Assembly: GCA_005765155.1 (NCBI GenBank)
Contig: VCCP01000002.1
Coordinates: 4,836,001 to 4,900,000, forward strand
Length of the DNA: 64,000 bases
Origin: Zelopaecilomyces penicillatus
Lineage: Eukaryota > Ascomycota > Sordariomycetes > Hypocreales > Pseudodiploosporaceae
Reading direction: 5' to 3'
The position numbers and the translations under genes are program-made. The stretch's first letter is position 1, and every line of letters begins with the position of its first letter. A model generated the notes under the pieces. The model did no database searches. It was not told the origin of the DNA and saw only the letters and a program-made list of their open reading frames with translations. This document shows positions 1 to 11,097 of the stretch, in pieces.

Positions 1-1849
1 GGCCACAAGCTCCTTTCCCAAGCACCATGGCCCAGCTTCACAGGGCCTCGAGCAACCGCCTAGCCAGCCAGCCACTGCAACCATGCCATGCCATGCCGCC
101 GATATCCCCATGTCCATGTCCCATGTTTATGCCACACCATCAACCCATCTAACCACTACGAGCTAGCTACTGTACTCGGAGCATGTATACTGCATGTATG
201 ATGATGATGATACTGCTGCTTTTAGATGGATGGACGGATGGATAGTCACTGAGAAGAGAGATCGCTTGGCCCCCCCTTCTCTCAACACCCAAAGAGTCAG
301 CCTGCAGTGCAGGCCAGGGCGTCTATTGGCTGCCGCCGGGGCTTGGGGGGAAAAGGGCTGCGGTAAAAGGCCGCTGAGGCCGCTGAGCGGGCCCTGTGGT
401 GGCCAAGCCCTTTTTGCCTTGCACGCTGCTAGCATGGGGTGATGATTGGGCCCAGGTGGTTTGTCGGTGTGTGTAGCACCTGTGGTACCTACCTGTGGCC
501 CTGCTGGAAGTCGGCAGAGAGGGGGCGACAACAACTACCACAACGGGCGGGTGGGCGGCGAGAAAAGAGAGATGCTGGAAGGAGACAACATGTTTTTTTT
601 GCTGTCGGGTTGTATGTACGAACGAGCCACTGCATGGCATTGGATGCAACTGCACGCTGTGCTGTGCTGCAGAGTGTCTCCGCCGTGCCGTTCAGCAACT
701 TGGTCCTGTCTCCCACTGCAGATGCACTCAGAATGTGTAATATCGGCAATGGCAAATCAGAGGCGGCGGCTCGCGTGTGACAGAAACGGCCAGCTCGGCC
801 CACGCCATCCCATCCCATCCCCATCGCGAGCTTCTTTTTTTCTCCCCAGCCAGGGCCATCCATGACGGGCTAATACCGCCCAGCGGTGCGACGCCAGTTT
901 CCTCCCTCTACTATGTACAGTGGTGAAGTGAGTGGGTTGGTGGCCCTGGTGGGATGTGCGCACCCCCGCTGGATACATAGCCGCTAAACCCAGCAGGCTT
1001 TCAACGACCTTTTTGTTACCAGGGTTTTCCATGCCCATGTCCCCACTGCGAACCGCCGCCCGCCCGCCCGCGCACACACGCACTGCAGCCCATGGGAAAC
1101 CCTCAGCCAGCCCGCCGTGGCCGTTTTTAGCCTTTTTATTAGCTGCGTCGGGCCACCTGCCTTTCTGCCCGCCCTCTTTTTCCAGGTTCTTCTTTCGACT
1201 GAACTCCCCTGCTGTTGTCGTCCCTTAATATCTATCGCGCGGCTGCCCACCACTTTTCCCCTAAAGGGCGCTCCTCTGGGTTTTTATTTTATTTTATATA
1301 TGCTTATCCCTTTTTGCTGTTGCTGTTGCTCTTGTTGTTATTGTTGTTGTTGTTGTTGTTGTCGTCGTGTTTTTCGATATCCCCCCCCAAGTGCAAGCAA
1401 GGTTGTTTCAAAGGCCCTCCTCCCCGCGCAGCCTAGAACGGACCCTAGAACAGCCCCCAGAAAACAAGGGCCCCAACGACAAGACCAGCCGAACGGCGAG
1501 CGAATCTGAAGCAACCGAGCGCGAGTGGTGTTGCTCTTGTTCCGACTTTTGCATTTGCAACCCCCATCCAGTCATCCATCCACCTCCGTCGGCTCCAGTC
1601 CGGAGGGATCGAGCGCAACCCCACGGCCCAGACCGGCAGCGCTGTGCAGATCACGTTATCCCATCCCGCCACTTCTTGCCCTGAACCTTCGCCCATCCAC
1701 CGCCAACTCGCCAACTCGCCCATCTCTCGCCGTCTCCGTTTCTACCTCATTGCACGCCGACTCAACCGAACGTCGTCTGTTTCCTCCGTCGCCGAGTAAG
1801 GCCGTATGGCCATTGAACGAAGCTGCTGCAGGCCGCCCGCGCAGTCACA
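1..1849. other. Intergenic / upstream region without a supported gene
   Basis: I see no gene here. Open frames on both strands are short, overlap one another and show no recognisable domain or splice structure. The last 500 bases or so are rich in C and T and hold the trinucleotide tract listed separately. They are probably the promoter and 5' leader of the regulator that starts at 1850. Confidence 0.6.
1312..1368. repeat. TTG/TGC trinucleotide tract
   Basis: An imperfect (TTG)n run with TGC, CTT and TCG interruptions lies about 480 bases before the start of the zinc-cluster regulator. It would encode poly-Leu or poly-Cys in shadow frames, which is why hydrophobic false open frames appear here. 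It is probably a leader or promoter microsatellite. Confidence 0.7.
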
Positions 1850-4566
1850 ATGGGAGGCGATAGCCCCAAGGAAAACGCCGTTGCCCGCTCAGCTTGCACC
1901 GAGTGCCAGCGGCGCAAGCAAAAAGTAAGCTCTCGCCAGCGTCTCACTCGCCCGCTCAGATTCTCCATTTTTGCCCGCTCAGAAGCATCGCCATGTACAT
2001 TCCGAAAAGCAAAGCTGCTGCAACCCACTGCGGTTGTGTAGCGTTTGTTCGAAGCCTTGCCCCCCCTCTAAGTTCTGGACCACTTTTATGCGCAGTCTTT
2101 TACTTGTCATGCCTTTCCCTTGTTGTATTGGATATCTACTTGCGCTTTTTTATTGTAATGGAATTCAATTGTCTAACATTCGAAATAGTGTAACCGGGAG
2201 TGGCCTTGCAACCATTGCCAGAAGCGCAAGGTCGCAGACAAATGTCGCTTTTCTACTGTCCTAGATGAAAAGCCGGCACCTGAACCCGTCAGGAGGCGTC
2301 AGGTTGTCGCTCCTCCTCCGCCGCCGCCCGCGGAGTCTTCCTCAGAAGAAGAAGATAGTGAGCCCTCTGATGATGATTTCGACGAGGCCGGTCTCGAGGC
2401 TTTGGGGTATTCAGCGGCCCACTTTATGTCCGCTTTGAAACCCAAGGAAGAGGTATGTTCCATGTTTCCATGTCCTCTCTCCCCTCCCTCTCAATCTACT
2501 GCCTGCTTGTACTATTGCACAATTCAACTTTACATCCCGCTGACACAATGTTGCAGAGAAAACCGTCTGCCAAAGCCTCTCAGCAGCAATATTTCAAAAC
2601 TCCTGCTTCTTGCTCTCAACTTGAGCATGCCCTTCGGCTTCTTCCCCCAAGACCCTATCTTGGTAAGCAATGAGTGCATTCAGTTTCGCTCTTCTGTTGG
2701 TACAAATCTCTAACCAAGCATATTTTTCTCTTATAGACGCCCTTGTCCAAAATTTTCTAAACGTCGTCAACTTTCAATACTACATTGTGTATCCGCAAAC
2801 ATTCTTGAAAGAGTATCAGCAATGGTGGGTCGACAAGTTTGAGAACCGGCCACTCGGATTACCATGGACAAGTCTTCTCCTCATGATTTGCGCCTGCTCT
2901 GCTCAGTACCCCGATCCTCAACTAAAAGAGAAGCTTGAAAGAGATCTGGGTCAACCAACCCAAAGACTATCGGAAAAGTACCACACCGCCGGGCGTGAGC
3001 TCTACCACACAATTCCTGTCGGCAACAGTCACATGTACACGGTACAGGCACTGCTGCACTCGTGCTCCTGGTTTAAGTCAGAAGCGCGGTTTGTAGAGTG
3101 CTGGCATGCTCTAACAGCAACCGTTAGAGAAGCTCAAGAACTGGGTGAGTGACAAAACTGCCACTTGGTTGACGTATTCAAGTTTTGGTGGTGTTTTGAT
3201 GCTAATGGGACGAGTAGGAATTCATCAAGAATCCATTGTACAAGCGGCCTCTGAGTTTGATCTCGAGATGCGGAGAAGAGCATGGTGTCTATTAAGTGTC
3301 TGGGACTGGTAAGACTTATTTCTGGCTGGTTAGCACACCCTACTGTTGAAATGCATGCTGACCATAGTCAACTAAAGGCAAATCGGGACACTTCTTTCCC
3401 GACCACTAATTTTGGATCCCTCCGAGTGCGATGTTCACCTCCCAAGTCTGAGCCTAGAAGAATATTCGCCCTCGCCCATCCTGTTTGTCAAGTTGCAGGC
3501 CGAGATTATCTGGAAATTATCCGCTCGTTTTGGACGACCCGGCAATGTGGTTGCGCCACATGCTATCGAGGAATACAAGAATACAATCGAGAATTGGATA
3601 CAAAGATTACCAACGTGTTTCACATTTGACCACCCCGACCGAAGCTTGGATAACGTGTTTCCCTGGATGGTGCTACATAGACACACGATCCAGACGCTAG
3701 GACTTTCCATGATTCTAGATCCGATTCGACCATATCTCGCCAAACCAATGTCACAGGCAACAACACATGTCGTCGAACTCCGACTTCGACAGGATGGAGT
3801 GGGTTATGCGTTGAGACTCATGGGCGAGCTTCACGGATTTTTCGACTTTGTTTACCCCGGCAATGCTCAATTCCACACAGTCCTGTTTTCCATCTTTGAT
3901 ACTGCGGCCCTCATCTGCTCGGCTATCCTACACGACGAAGACCAGAGTTTGCCGAGACGCGACGAATGCCTAAAGTCGATTGAAGGCGCACTAGGCATGT
4001 TGAGCCGACTGCAGTCGGTGAACCCATCAGCTCAAAAGCCATACGAGATGCTGACTCGCCTTGCCAAACGAGTTTCGAAGCAATTGACATCTCCAAAAGA
4101 CGGCCGGAACAGAAAGCGGGCCAGGGTTGCGGCCACACCCATGTCGCATAATAACCATTCACCACCAGCAGCGCTTCCTCGTAGCCATAGCGAAATGGTG
4201 AACACCATGCCCCTCTCAGCGCACCCCTCTGAGCCGTGGCAAGGCTACATGCCACCATCAATGGTGCAATCCACGTCTCCTCAGTACCAAGTCAGCGACA
4301 GTGGGTCGATGCATGTCCCATCTCCTCCCGGCGGTATCTCAGGTACTGATGGATCCTTCATTTTATCAACGTCGCCAAGTAATCCGTTGAGCGGCACACC
4401 AGTTACCACAGCGTCCGCATATACCGGTGGTATGGTGACAGCTGATGATTCATATCAGGATTTCAGCATGGGAACCATTACTGATGCTGACCTGGGCCAA
4501 CTCGCTGGACTTTGGAATTATCAGAGCCTGAATCTGGACCACGTCAATCCATATTCTGGCCCTTGA
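1850..4566 (+). CDS. Zn2Cys6 fungal transcription factor
   Basis: A six-exon model reads through in one frame: 1850-1924, 2189-2452, 2557-2662, 2737-3144, 3218-3308 and 3378-4566, giving 710 residues. Exons 1 and 2 join in the middle of the zinc cluster. Cys16, 19, 26, 32, 35 and 44 form the C-x2-C-x6-C-x5-C-x2-C-x8-C pattern, and the CNREWPCNHC element is typical of one class of fungal regulators. An acidic Ser/Glu/Asp linker follows at about residues 75-95. The middle region contains the RRRAWCLLSVWDWQ and LLSRPLILDP signatures found in fungal zinc-cluster regulators. The C-terminal 150 residues are rich in Ser, Pro, His and Gly, as in activation domains. The last intron (3309-3377) was fixed by the conserved WDWQ-to-LLSRPL reading; an AG three codons earlier would give a stop. 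Nuclear DNA-binding protein; its targets cannot be told from the sequence. Confidence 0.92.
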
Positions 4567-6720
4567 AAAACAAAACAGGGCTTGTTTTCTCCTATTTGAC
4601 GCAAGGCGCTTCCACAAGACTCTCCCACATCCCCTAACTATTCTTGCTCGATACCCACACAAAATTTTCTCTCATCATATCCATGCCTTATTTTACGGCA
4701 TGGTCCAAGGCGTGCAAGTTGAAATACGTTTCCTTCGCAGTTACATCTGATGTCTCACGAATTCATGTCATTGCATGGCTTTTATTTTTATTTTTATTTT
4801 TGTTATGAATCGGAATGATATCAGTCCCTACACTTGGGGATGCTCACCTGGGCGTAACCGGTGCCATTTTGTTGTTCTTTTCTTTTCCCCGCCGGTGTTG
4901 TTGGATGGGTTTTCCCCCCCGAAGGGAAAAAAACAGGTCTTTGTTGTATAGAACTCTGGCGAATGGAACCATTGATTGATCATCATGTGAGAGTTTTGGC
5001 TGTCTGGAATTTTTGGGAAACGAAATAGCGATATATTATGGCATACTTTGCCCTATGTAGACAGGGAATGTGAACACGCTGCTTATGTTGATGACTACTT
5101 TATATCACGGCTAGTTGTCCAAATCGTTCAGAATTACTTTATTTTACATGGTGACTTTTACCCGTCTGGGCTGTCTTGTGTTCAGACCAATCTCTTACCT
5201 GTACGTGTAGTAGCGTAGAAAACTGATGAAAATGTTTCGGATGGGTGGTTGCATCTATATCCATTGTTACAATATCGGCCTAGGGTTACCTGGAGAAATA
5301 AGCAAATAGAGGCCGAAGTTGAGTACAGCGCTTAACAGATTGGGGGAGATTTTGGTTGTTTACCACAGAGAACACGGTAAATAATGTAGCAGATGTTCTA
5401 GCAGTACCAATCAGCGACATGAAATAAGCGTGGACGAGGAAATAATATTGCGGTGTTTGAAGAAGGTGGATGGGATTGATGCATAGTTAGGTATTCAATA
5501 GTTTCTTGAATGTTTCAACATGCTGATAGGAAAGGAGACAAATGGGTTCTGTTGTTACTAATTTCTGTGAAACTAGAATGATGGATCGAAACGATGACGG
5601 CCTCCATGTATGGTTAAAAAGTTTGCAGATTAAATAGAAAACGGAATATGAAAACAATCCCAGGTGAGCAGTCGCTATTTCTATTACCTCACAACCTCTT
5701 GCTTCCAATGCATCACTTATTCAGGTAAATTCTGCTCTATGCTTCTATTCTATCAAGATTTTATCCACATGAATCTTCCAGTATGAGAAACCATGATACC
5801 TCTACTGGTACGTACATGTATGACGACAGGTGTCAAGCGTCGAAGATGCTTGCAAACTTCCTTGCACTACCACTAGGATTAAATTAACGCGGCGGGCTAG
5901 TGGAACACAAAGACAGGTGGGGCAAAGAATAGCGGAGGTGTGGGGCAGCGGGCCGGTGCCGCATTGGTGGCGCCCGGGATTGCGTCGGAGGTGGGGCTCG
6001 TTGACTGAAAATAGCAACAGATGGGAATGCTTTTACCACGTCTATTGTGTCTTTGATCAGTTGTGTGAGTAGAGAAAAAAGAGCCAATCCATATATTTTG
6101 TGTATCTACCTAATTATGAATATTCATCCCGCTTGAACCAATTCCCAATAAAAAGACCTCATGATAATCATTCCAATGTATACATGGACTTTGACAGACA
6201 AGCCCCATCGACCTGATCTGCGTATAGCAAGACGCGCAAACAGTCCAGGTACATGTATGCACACATCACTACGGATGTCTCGCGTCAAATTGGGAGCCAA
6301 TGCCCAGCAACGTATCCACTCCCGGTCGTGTAAAGGCCCCACGGGTTGAAAGGGTCGGGGGGATATTGCTCTGATTCGTCAGAGGTGATGGACCAGAGCC
6401 TTGCATCCGGGCATTGGCTGGTTCGGCTGTGTCGTGTAGATAGCGTAGCACTCTGGCATCTCGTTCAGCTTGGGTTGTTGGAGTTTTGACGCTGTGGGGC
6501 GGTGGGTTTGTACTGTTGGGTGGTAGAGTTGTCTGTTGTTAGCGCTGGTGGATATATCTGGGTTGAAGTAAGAGGGCGAGGGTGGAGTGTCACTGAGTAG
6601 GAACAAGACAACATCGGGGGGGGAATGGAATTTTCTGGTTCATCTATATTTTCTGGGATTTACTTACCTAGTAACTGAGCCTTGGTAGGCAGTTGTGGAA
6701 GAGGTCATGATGGGTAGCAG

Positions 6721-6753
6721 GTAGGTACTAAGTAGGTAGGTACTACGTAGGTA
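6721..6753. repeat. GTAGGTA short tandem tract
   Basis: Imperfect tandem copies of GTAGGTAC/GTAGGTA with ACTA spacers. Low-complexity TACCTA/TAGGTA tracts of this kind recur in this window, for example near 31790 and 45690. No function is implied. Confidence 0.6.
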
Positions 6754-7164
6754 GAGATGTACAGCGTATTGGTGTAATGTAACTTGCTCGCTTTGCAGAA
6801 GAAGCGCAGACGAAGAAGAATGGGAAAAGAGAAGCTATGGGATTTGATTACCTTCATTCTGGAGAAAGGAGTGGGAAGGATAGGAGGTGTATTTAAATAT
6901 TCGGTGATGCGTGATGAGACTAGAAACGAACGGCTCGCCCACCAGATCGGATATGCATTGAGAGGGTCGTTGCTACTTACTTATGAGGAGGAGCACTTCC
7001 GAACTCTAGCACTAAGCACTAAGCCCCCTTCGACCCAGCTAATCCCTCCTCTCACCCTGTGGCGCACCACCGACGAGGCATGCCAACCAGGGGAGAAAAA
7101 AAAAAGGCCCTCGGTGTTCCGTCGCAGCTAACCTGTGTACCCATCTTTGAGATAAGTTAATGGC

Positions 7165-7292
7165 CTTGCTAATAATTCAATAAAATACTTTTCATCTCCA
7201 GATTATAAAATCCTATAACTAGATTAGTATAAATTATTTTTACTCTCTTGAAATTTAGTAAATGCTTCTTATTAGATTTTATAAGCATTTTT
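7165..7292. other. AT-rich island with a small hairpin
   Basis: About 125 bases of strongly AT-rich sequence, with sharp edges against normal-composition flanks. Near its right edge an 8-base perfect inverted repeat (AAATGCTT at 7260-7267 and AAGCATTT at 7283-7290) flanks a 15-base loop. Short AT islands like this are usually remnants of mobile elements altered by repeat-induced point mutation (RIP). No coding remnant is visible. Confidence 0.45.
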
Positions 7293-8276
7293 CTGCGAGG
7301 GGGCTCTTGCTAACTCGAGCTGGTGCTGCCGGTGCATAATCTTGTCCTTGTTGGTCTGGGAATCAGTCCATTACGCGTTCGTTCTCAATCGCCATTTTGC
7401 TGGGTGCAGAAAAGATGGGAGCGTGATGCCGAGAGTGAGAGCCCTGCAGAGGGTCGCGAAAGGGGGGTCAGGCAGCCCCATGGCGGACCGGCTGGGATGG
7501 GGGGGTGTAGATAGCGATAGTACAGGGCTCTAAGTAATTTTTAGTTTCCAAAGAAATGTTCTTTTCCAAAAGACTTTGGCGAACATATGTGTTCATGAAG
7601 TGCATATTGACAGGCATTTGTAACATGTCTTACTACGTAGTACATGCGCATCCTCGATATCCTGACAGGAGGGTGGCCTGGGCGGTGTTTTGTTTGGTGG
7701 TTCGCCAGGGCAGGCATGCAGGCATTGCAGACAACAAGGCGTCCGTCCACGGACCAACAGACGATCCATCAATGGTCAGGCAAGTTTTCTTCTACAGCGA
7801 TCTGTAAAATGATATCACGTACTTGAGGCACACTAAACGAATTCTCTTACTTTGTAAAGGGCCAAGGGCCCATCAATACCTTTGGGCCAACCTTGCCCCC
7901 GGTGCACGCCTTTTTCCCTTCAGGACACTTCGTTGAGCTGCCTTGCTGGGTGCGCTTCTGATACCCGATGTATCTTCTATCTTGCGTTGGCTTAACTGTA
8001 TGAAGTTAAGTGTATGGAGAAAGTGGATATGATCTGCAGTAGCAGGTCTTGACGAAGCCGACCGTCCCTATTCGCGGGCAAATATAAGGGTGTGTTTGTT
8101 AACAACTTTAGGCACCGTTCTATTAGCTAATGGAGGCTGTGCCGGTTGGGTGTTTGTTTGCTAATTGAGGGCCGGTATCGAGACTAACGGCGATGCACGG
8201 GGCAGCAGCCCTTTGACCAATTGATCTTCTTGCTTGTATCCACATGGCACCGGTAAGCCAAAAGTAGGTCTGGGGT

Positions 8277-8475
8277 CACGTGGCACCCTTAATTATAACA
8301 GGCTTCAATTTCAAACAAACAGGCCTTATTTAGACCCGGCCAGTATAGAGACACGTGACACGGGAAGTTCCGCTACCGGTGGTGGCACTACCGGCTCCAG
8401 CACCGAAAAGTCGTTTCCAAACACACCCTAACTATCCACGTATAGGTATGCACTCATGGATGCCTGCCGCACGTG
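8277..8475. promoter_or_regulatory. Three CACGTG E-boxes upstream of the aldehyde dehydrogenase
   Basis: Perfect CACGTG palindromes lie at 8277-8282, 8352-8357 and 8470-8475, about 430, 355 and 235 bases before the ATG at 8709. CACGTG is bound by basic helix-loop-helix regulators. Three copies in 200 bases is more than chance would give, but which regulator binds is unknown. Confidence 0.45.
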
Positions 8476-8708
8476 CGTGATGCCGTCACTGTAATGATAT
8501 CTCTATCACGGCCGTGCTTCTGCCATTGGGGAATGCACAGTGATGATTACCCGATGTGGTATTCTGCCGTCCAGTGCCCCCCTCACTCAGCCCCTCATCC
8601 TCACCATTCTACATCAAAGCGTCTTCTTCTTCTTATCCATTCTTATAAGCCTTGTCATGGTATAACTAAGAAACTACAACCATCTCCTGCAAATCGACTA
8701 ATCTCCAA

Positions 8709-10411
8709 ATGGACGGCCCTCACTTGCTCTGGGTAGGAGGCAGCGCGGTTGAAGGACACGGCGATCCGTATGCACTCACACCCAAGCCCCTAATAGTACA
8801 CCCCATGTAATCGAGGCAAAACTAACGTATTTGTTTTTTTCCACAACGCAGCATTGCCGTTGAGGATCCTGCCACTGGCCAAAATTTTGCAGAGTAAGGC
8901 GCACTTGATTGATTGTATCCTCCGGCACATCCCGTTAATCTCACCAACCGCTTATCCGCAGATGCCATTCTGCGTCGGCGGAAGATGTTGACTATGCCGT
9001 CAACCACGCCCACAAAGTCTTCAAGTCTGGCGTCTGGTCCAATTCTCCTCGGCATACTCGGGCGGATGTTCTGGACAAAGCTGCCGAGCTGCTGGGCAAG
9101 AAACTCAGCGAGCTCATCCCGCTCGAGGTCCGCCAGACTGGCCGCGCCATCCGTGAGATGCAAGCCCAGGTGCCGTCTCTGGTGCAATGGTTCAAGTACT
9201 ATGCAGCTGTTCTCCGAACTGAAGAGCGACCTGTCTTGCCTACCATGGGAAAGCTGCATAACTGGCTAGAACGAGTGCCTCTTGGTGTGGTCGTGCACAT
9301 TACACCTTTCAATCATCCGCTTCTCATTGCCGTCAAGAAACTCGCACCAGCCCTCGCCGCCGGGAACAGCGTCATACTAAAGCCAAGTGAGCTGACTCCC
9401 TTGACGAGCCTGCTGCTGGGACCCATCTTGGCCGAGGCTGGGCTACCTGCTGGTGTGTTCAATGTCCTCCCTGGACTGGGCCAAACGGTTGGTAAAGCCC
9501 TAGTTGGCCACCCTTTGGTGCGAAAAGTCGACGTTACAGGCGGCACGACTACAGGTAGGGCGATAGGTTCCATCGTTGGCGGGAACTTGGCGCGTTATAC
9601 GGCAGAGTTGGGTGGCAAGGCACCGCTGATTGTCTTTGAAAAGGCAAACATTGACCTCGCAGTCAATGGTATTGCGTTTGGATCCTTTATTGCAAGCGGA
9701 CAGACCTGCGTCGCGGCAACTAGAATCATTGTGCATAACAGCCTCATGTCAGTGGTACAGGAGAAAATTCTCCTCAAAGCCGAATCCATTACCCGGCGGA
9801 TGGGTTCACCAAACAACCCTCAGTCCACAATGGGGCCCCTGATCTCGTCAAGACAACTTACCAACGTTGAGAGACTCGTTGATGATGCTCTCCAAGACGG
9901 TGGCGCCAAAGCCATCAGCGGCGGCAAGCGACTAATGGGCCAATCTGAGCTGGATGGCACCGACTTTTCCAAAGGCTACTTCTTCCCACCAACCATTTTG
10001 GTCTCTGGACAGGCCAGAATCACCGATACCAAAATCTGGCGTGAAGAGGCCTTTGGTCCCGTCATTGTACTGGCCGGATTCGATACCGAACAGGAGGCTC
10101 TCGATCTAGCCAACGACAGCGAATTCGGGCTAGGCGCAGCACTTTGGACCGAAGATTTGAGCCAAGCGTTTAGAGTGTCGGAGCAAATTGACTCTGGCAT
10201 TGTATGGGTCAATACACATCATAGAAATTCTCCGAGCAGCCCTTGGGGCGGTGCTTCGAGCGCGAGTGGAGTGGGGAGTGAGAACGGCTTGGACGCATAT
10301 CATGCGTATACGACAACGAAGAGCATCATTATGAATTACGCATCTAATGAGGAGGGGTTGGCTGGAGATGATTGGTTTAGAGAACAAGGCGGCCAAGTGC
10401 GATACGGCTAG
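8709..10411 (+). CDS. NAD(P)+-dependent aldehyde dehydrogenase
   Basis: Three exons (8709-8767, 8852-8893, 8962-10411) give 516 residues. The two small 5' exons restore the usual N-terminal strand (LLWVGGSAVEG, then VEDPATGQ), so the true start is 8709 and not an internal ATG. This is a full-length ALDH superfamily enzyme that oxidises an aldehyde to its acid. The oxyanion Asn lies in the TPFNHP motif (about residue 151), the general base Glu in TAELGGK (about 249) and the nucleophile Cys in SGQTC (about 283). The stop is 296 bases from the stop of the minus-strand RiPP precursor, so the two are tail to tail. The substrate is not evident. It could be a general detoxifying or betaine-aldehyde type enzyme, and it is only positionally linked to the RiPP locus. 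Confidence 0.93.
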
Positions 10412-10707
10412 GACTTTGAAGATGGGAATAGATGTAGATGATGAATATGAAGTCTTGTGACTGTGAATGTGACTTCTAGTAGGCAAACAACATGTAAAAG
10501 TGAGATTGAGCAAGATAGATGTCATTGGTTACTATCTGATGCCGTTTGCTGCGTCAATCTTTCGACGTTCCGACCCTCAAATGCCACGATATAGTAGGGA
10601 ACCGTATTTCAACGTCCTGAGAGTATGAAGCCTAGCAGATCCCATGATTTCTTTGCCATCGAGTGTGGAAATCCTTTTATTCTGGTCGCCATCCATAGCC
10701 TTGAATC

Positions 10708-10955
10708 TTACATGGGAAGATACGATTCATCAGCGCTGGTTTCGGCCCGTTTATTAGGTAAATAGGATTCGTCTGCGCTCGTCTCTGTTCGCTTCATCGG
10801 TAGATACGACTCGTCTGCGCTAGTTTCGGCTCTTTTCATGGGCAAATACGACTCGTCTGCACTGGTTTCGGTTCTTTTCATGGGCAGATAAGATTCATCG
10901 GCGCTTGTCTCTGCTCGTTTGTTGGGCAAATAAGACTCATCGGCGCTCGTCTCGG
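10708..10955 (-). repeat. Six tandem 42-base coding repeats
   Basis: Six in-frame 42-base units (the last is 36 bases of repeat plus the stop). Differences between units are nearly all in third codon positions. Amino-acid changes occur only at unit position 1 (Ala/Thr) and position 12 (Met/Asn). Tyr is TAT in all six units. Confidence 0.92.
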
Positions 10956-11097
10956 CTACTCTTGTTATTAGAACCCTATTTCCTCGCTAACATGCTGTAA
11001 CGAATAAATAAGAGGAATTGGCAAACTAACCCAAGTTAGATAACGGCAACGATGCGACACATGCTGCCAACGCAGCGATGACAATGGCAATCTTCAT
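10708..11097 (-). CDS. Kex2-processed repeat precursor peptide (dikaritin/ustiloxin-type RiPP)
   Basis: Two exons on the minus strand (11097-11031, then 10955-10708) give 104 residues. Exon 1 encodes a clean secretion signal (MKIAIVIAALAACVAS, about 16-18 residues) and a short LPLSNL linker. Exon 2 encodes six tandem 14-residue units, [A/T]ETSADESYLP[M/N]KR, the last one ending at Met before the stop. Each Lys-Arg is a Kex2 site, so maturation should release six near-identical peptides with one Tyr each. Signal peptide plus KR-bounded repeats plus an adjacent UstYa gene is the layout of fungal dikaritin RiPPs such as ustiloxin, phomopsin and asperipin. The 75-base intron has donor GTTAGT, a CTAAT branch-like box and acceptor TAG before CCGAG. 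Other acceptors a few codons upstream are possible, but would only add residues before repeat 1. By analogy the cyclised core is probably YLPM/YLPN. The product is unknown. Confidence 0.88.

Larger units (their letters stand above)
4567..8708. other. Long intergenic region (4.1 kb)
   Basis: No supported gene. The region holds a (TTTTA)n-like tract at about 4780-4803, a TAGGTAGGTACTA-type tract at 6721-6753, an AT-rich island at 7165-7292, and three CACGTG boxes close to the aldehyde dehydrogenase start (listed separately). The open frames are short and carry no domain I recognise. Confidence 0.6.

Noticed and set aside
163..1083. Several overlapping open frames of 80-139 codons on both strands
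   Set aside because: They overlap on both strands, have low-complexity composition, no domain, and no plausible splice partners.
5802..6606. Small open frames upstream of the first aldehyde dehydrogenase
   Set aside because: Short, overlapping both strands, no signal peptide or motif.
8822..9259. Minus-strand 145-codon frame opposite the aldehyde dehydrogenase
   Set aside because: Shadow of the real plus-strand coding exon.
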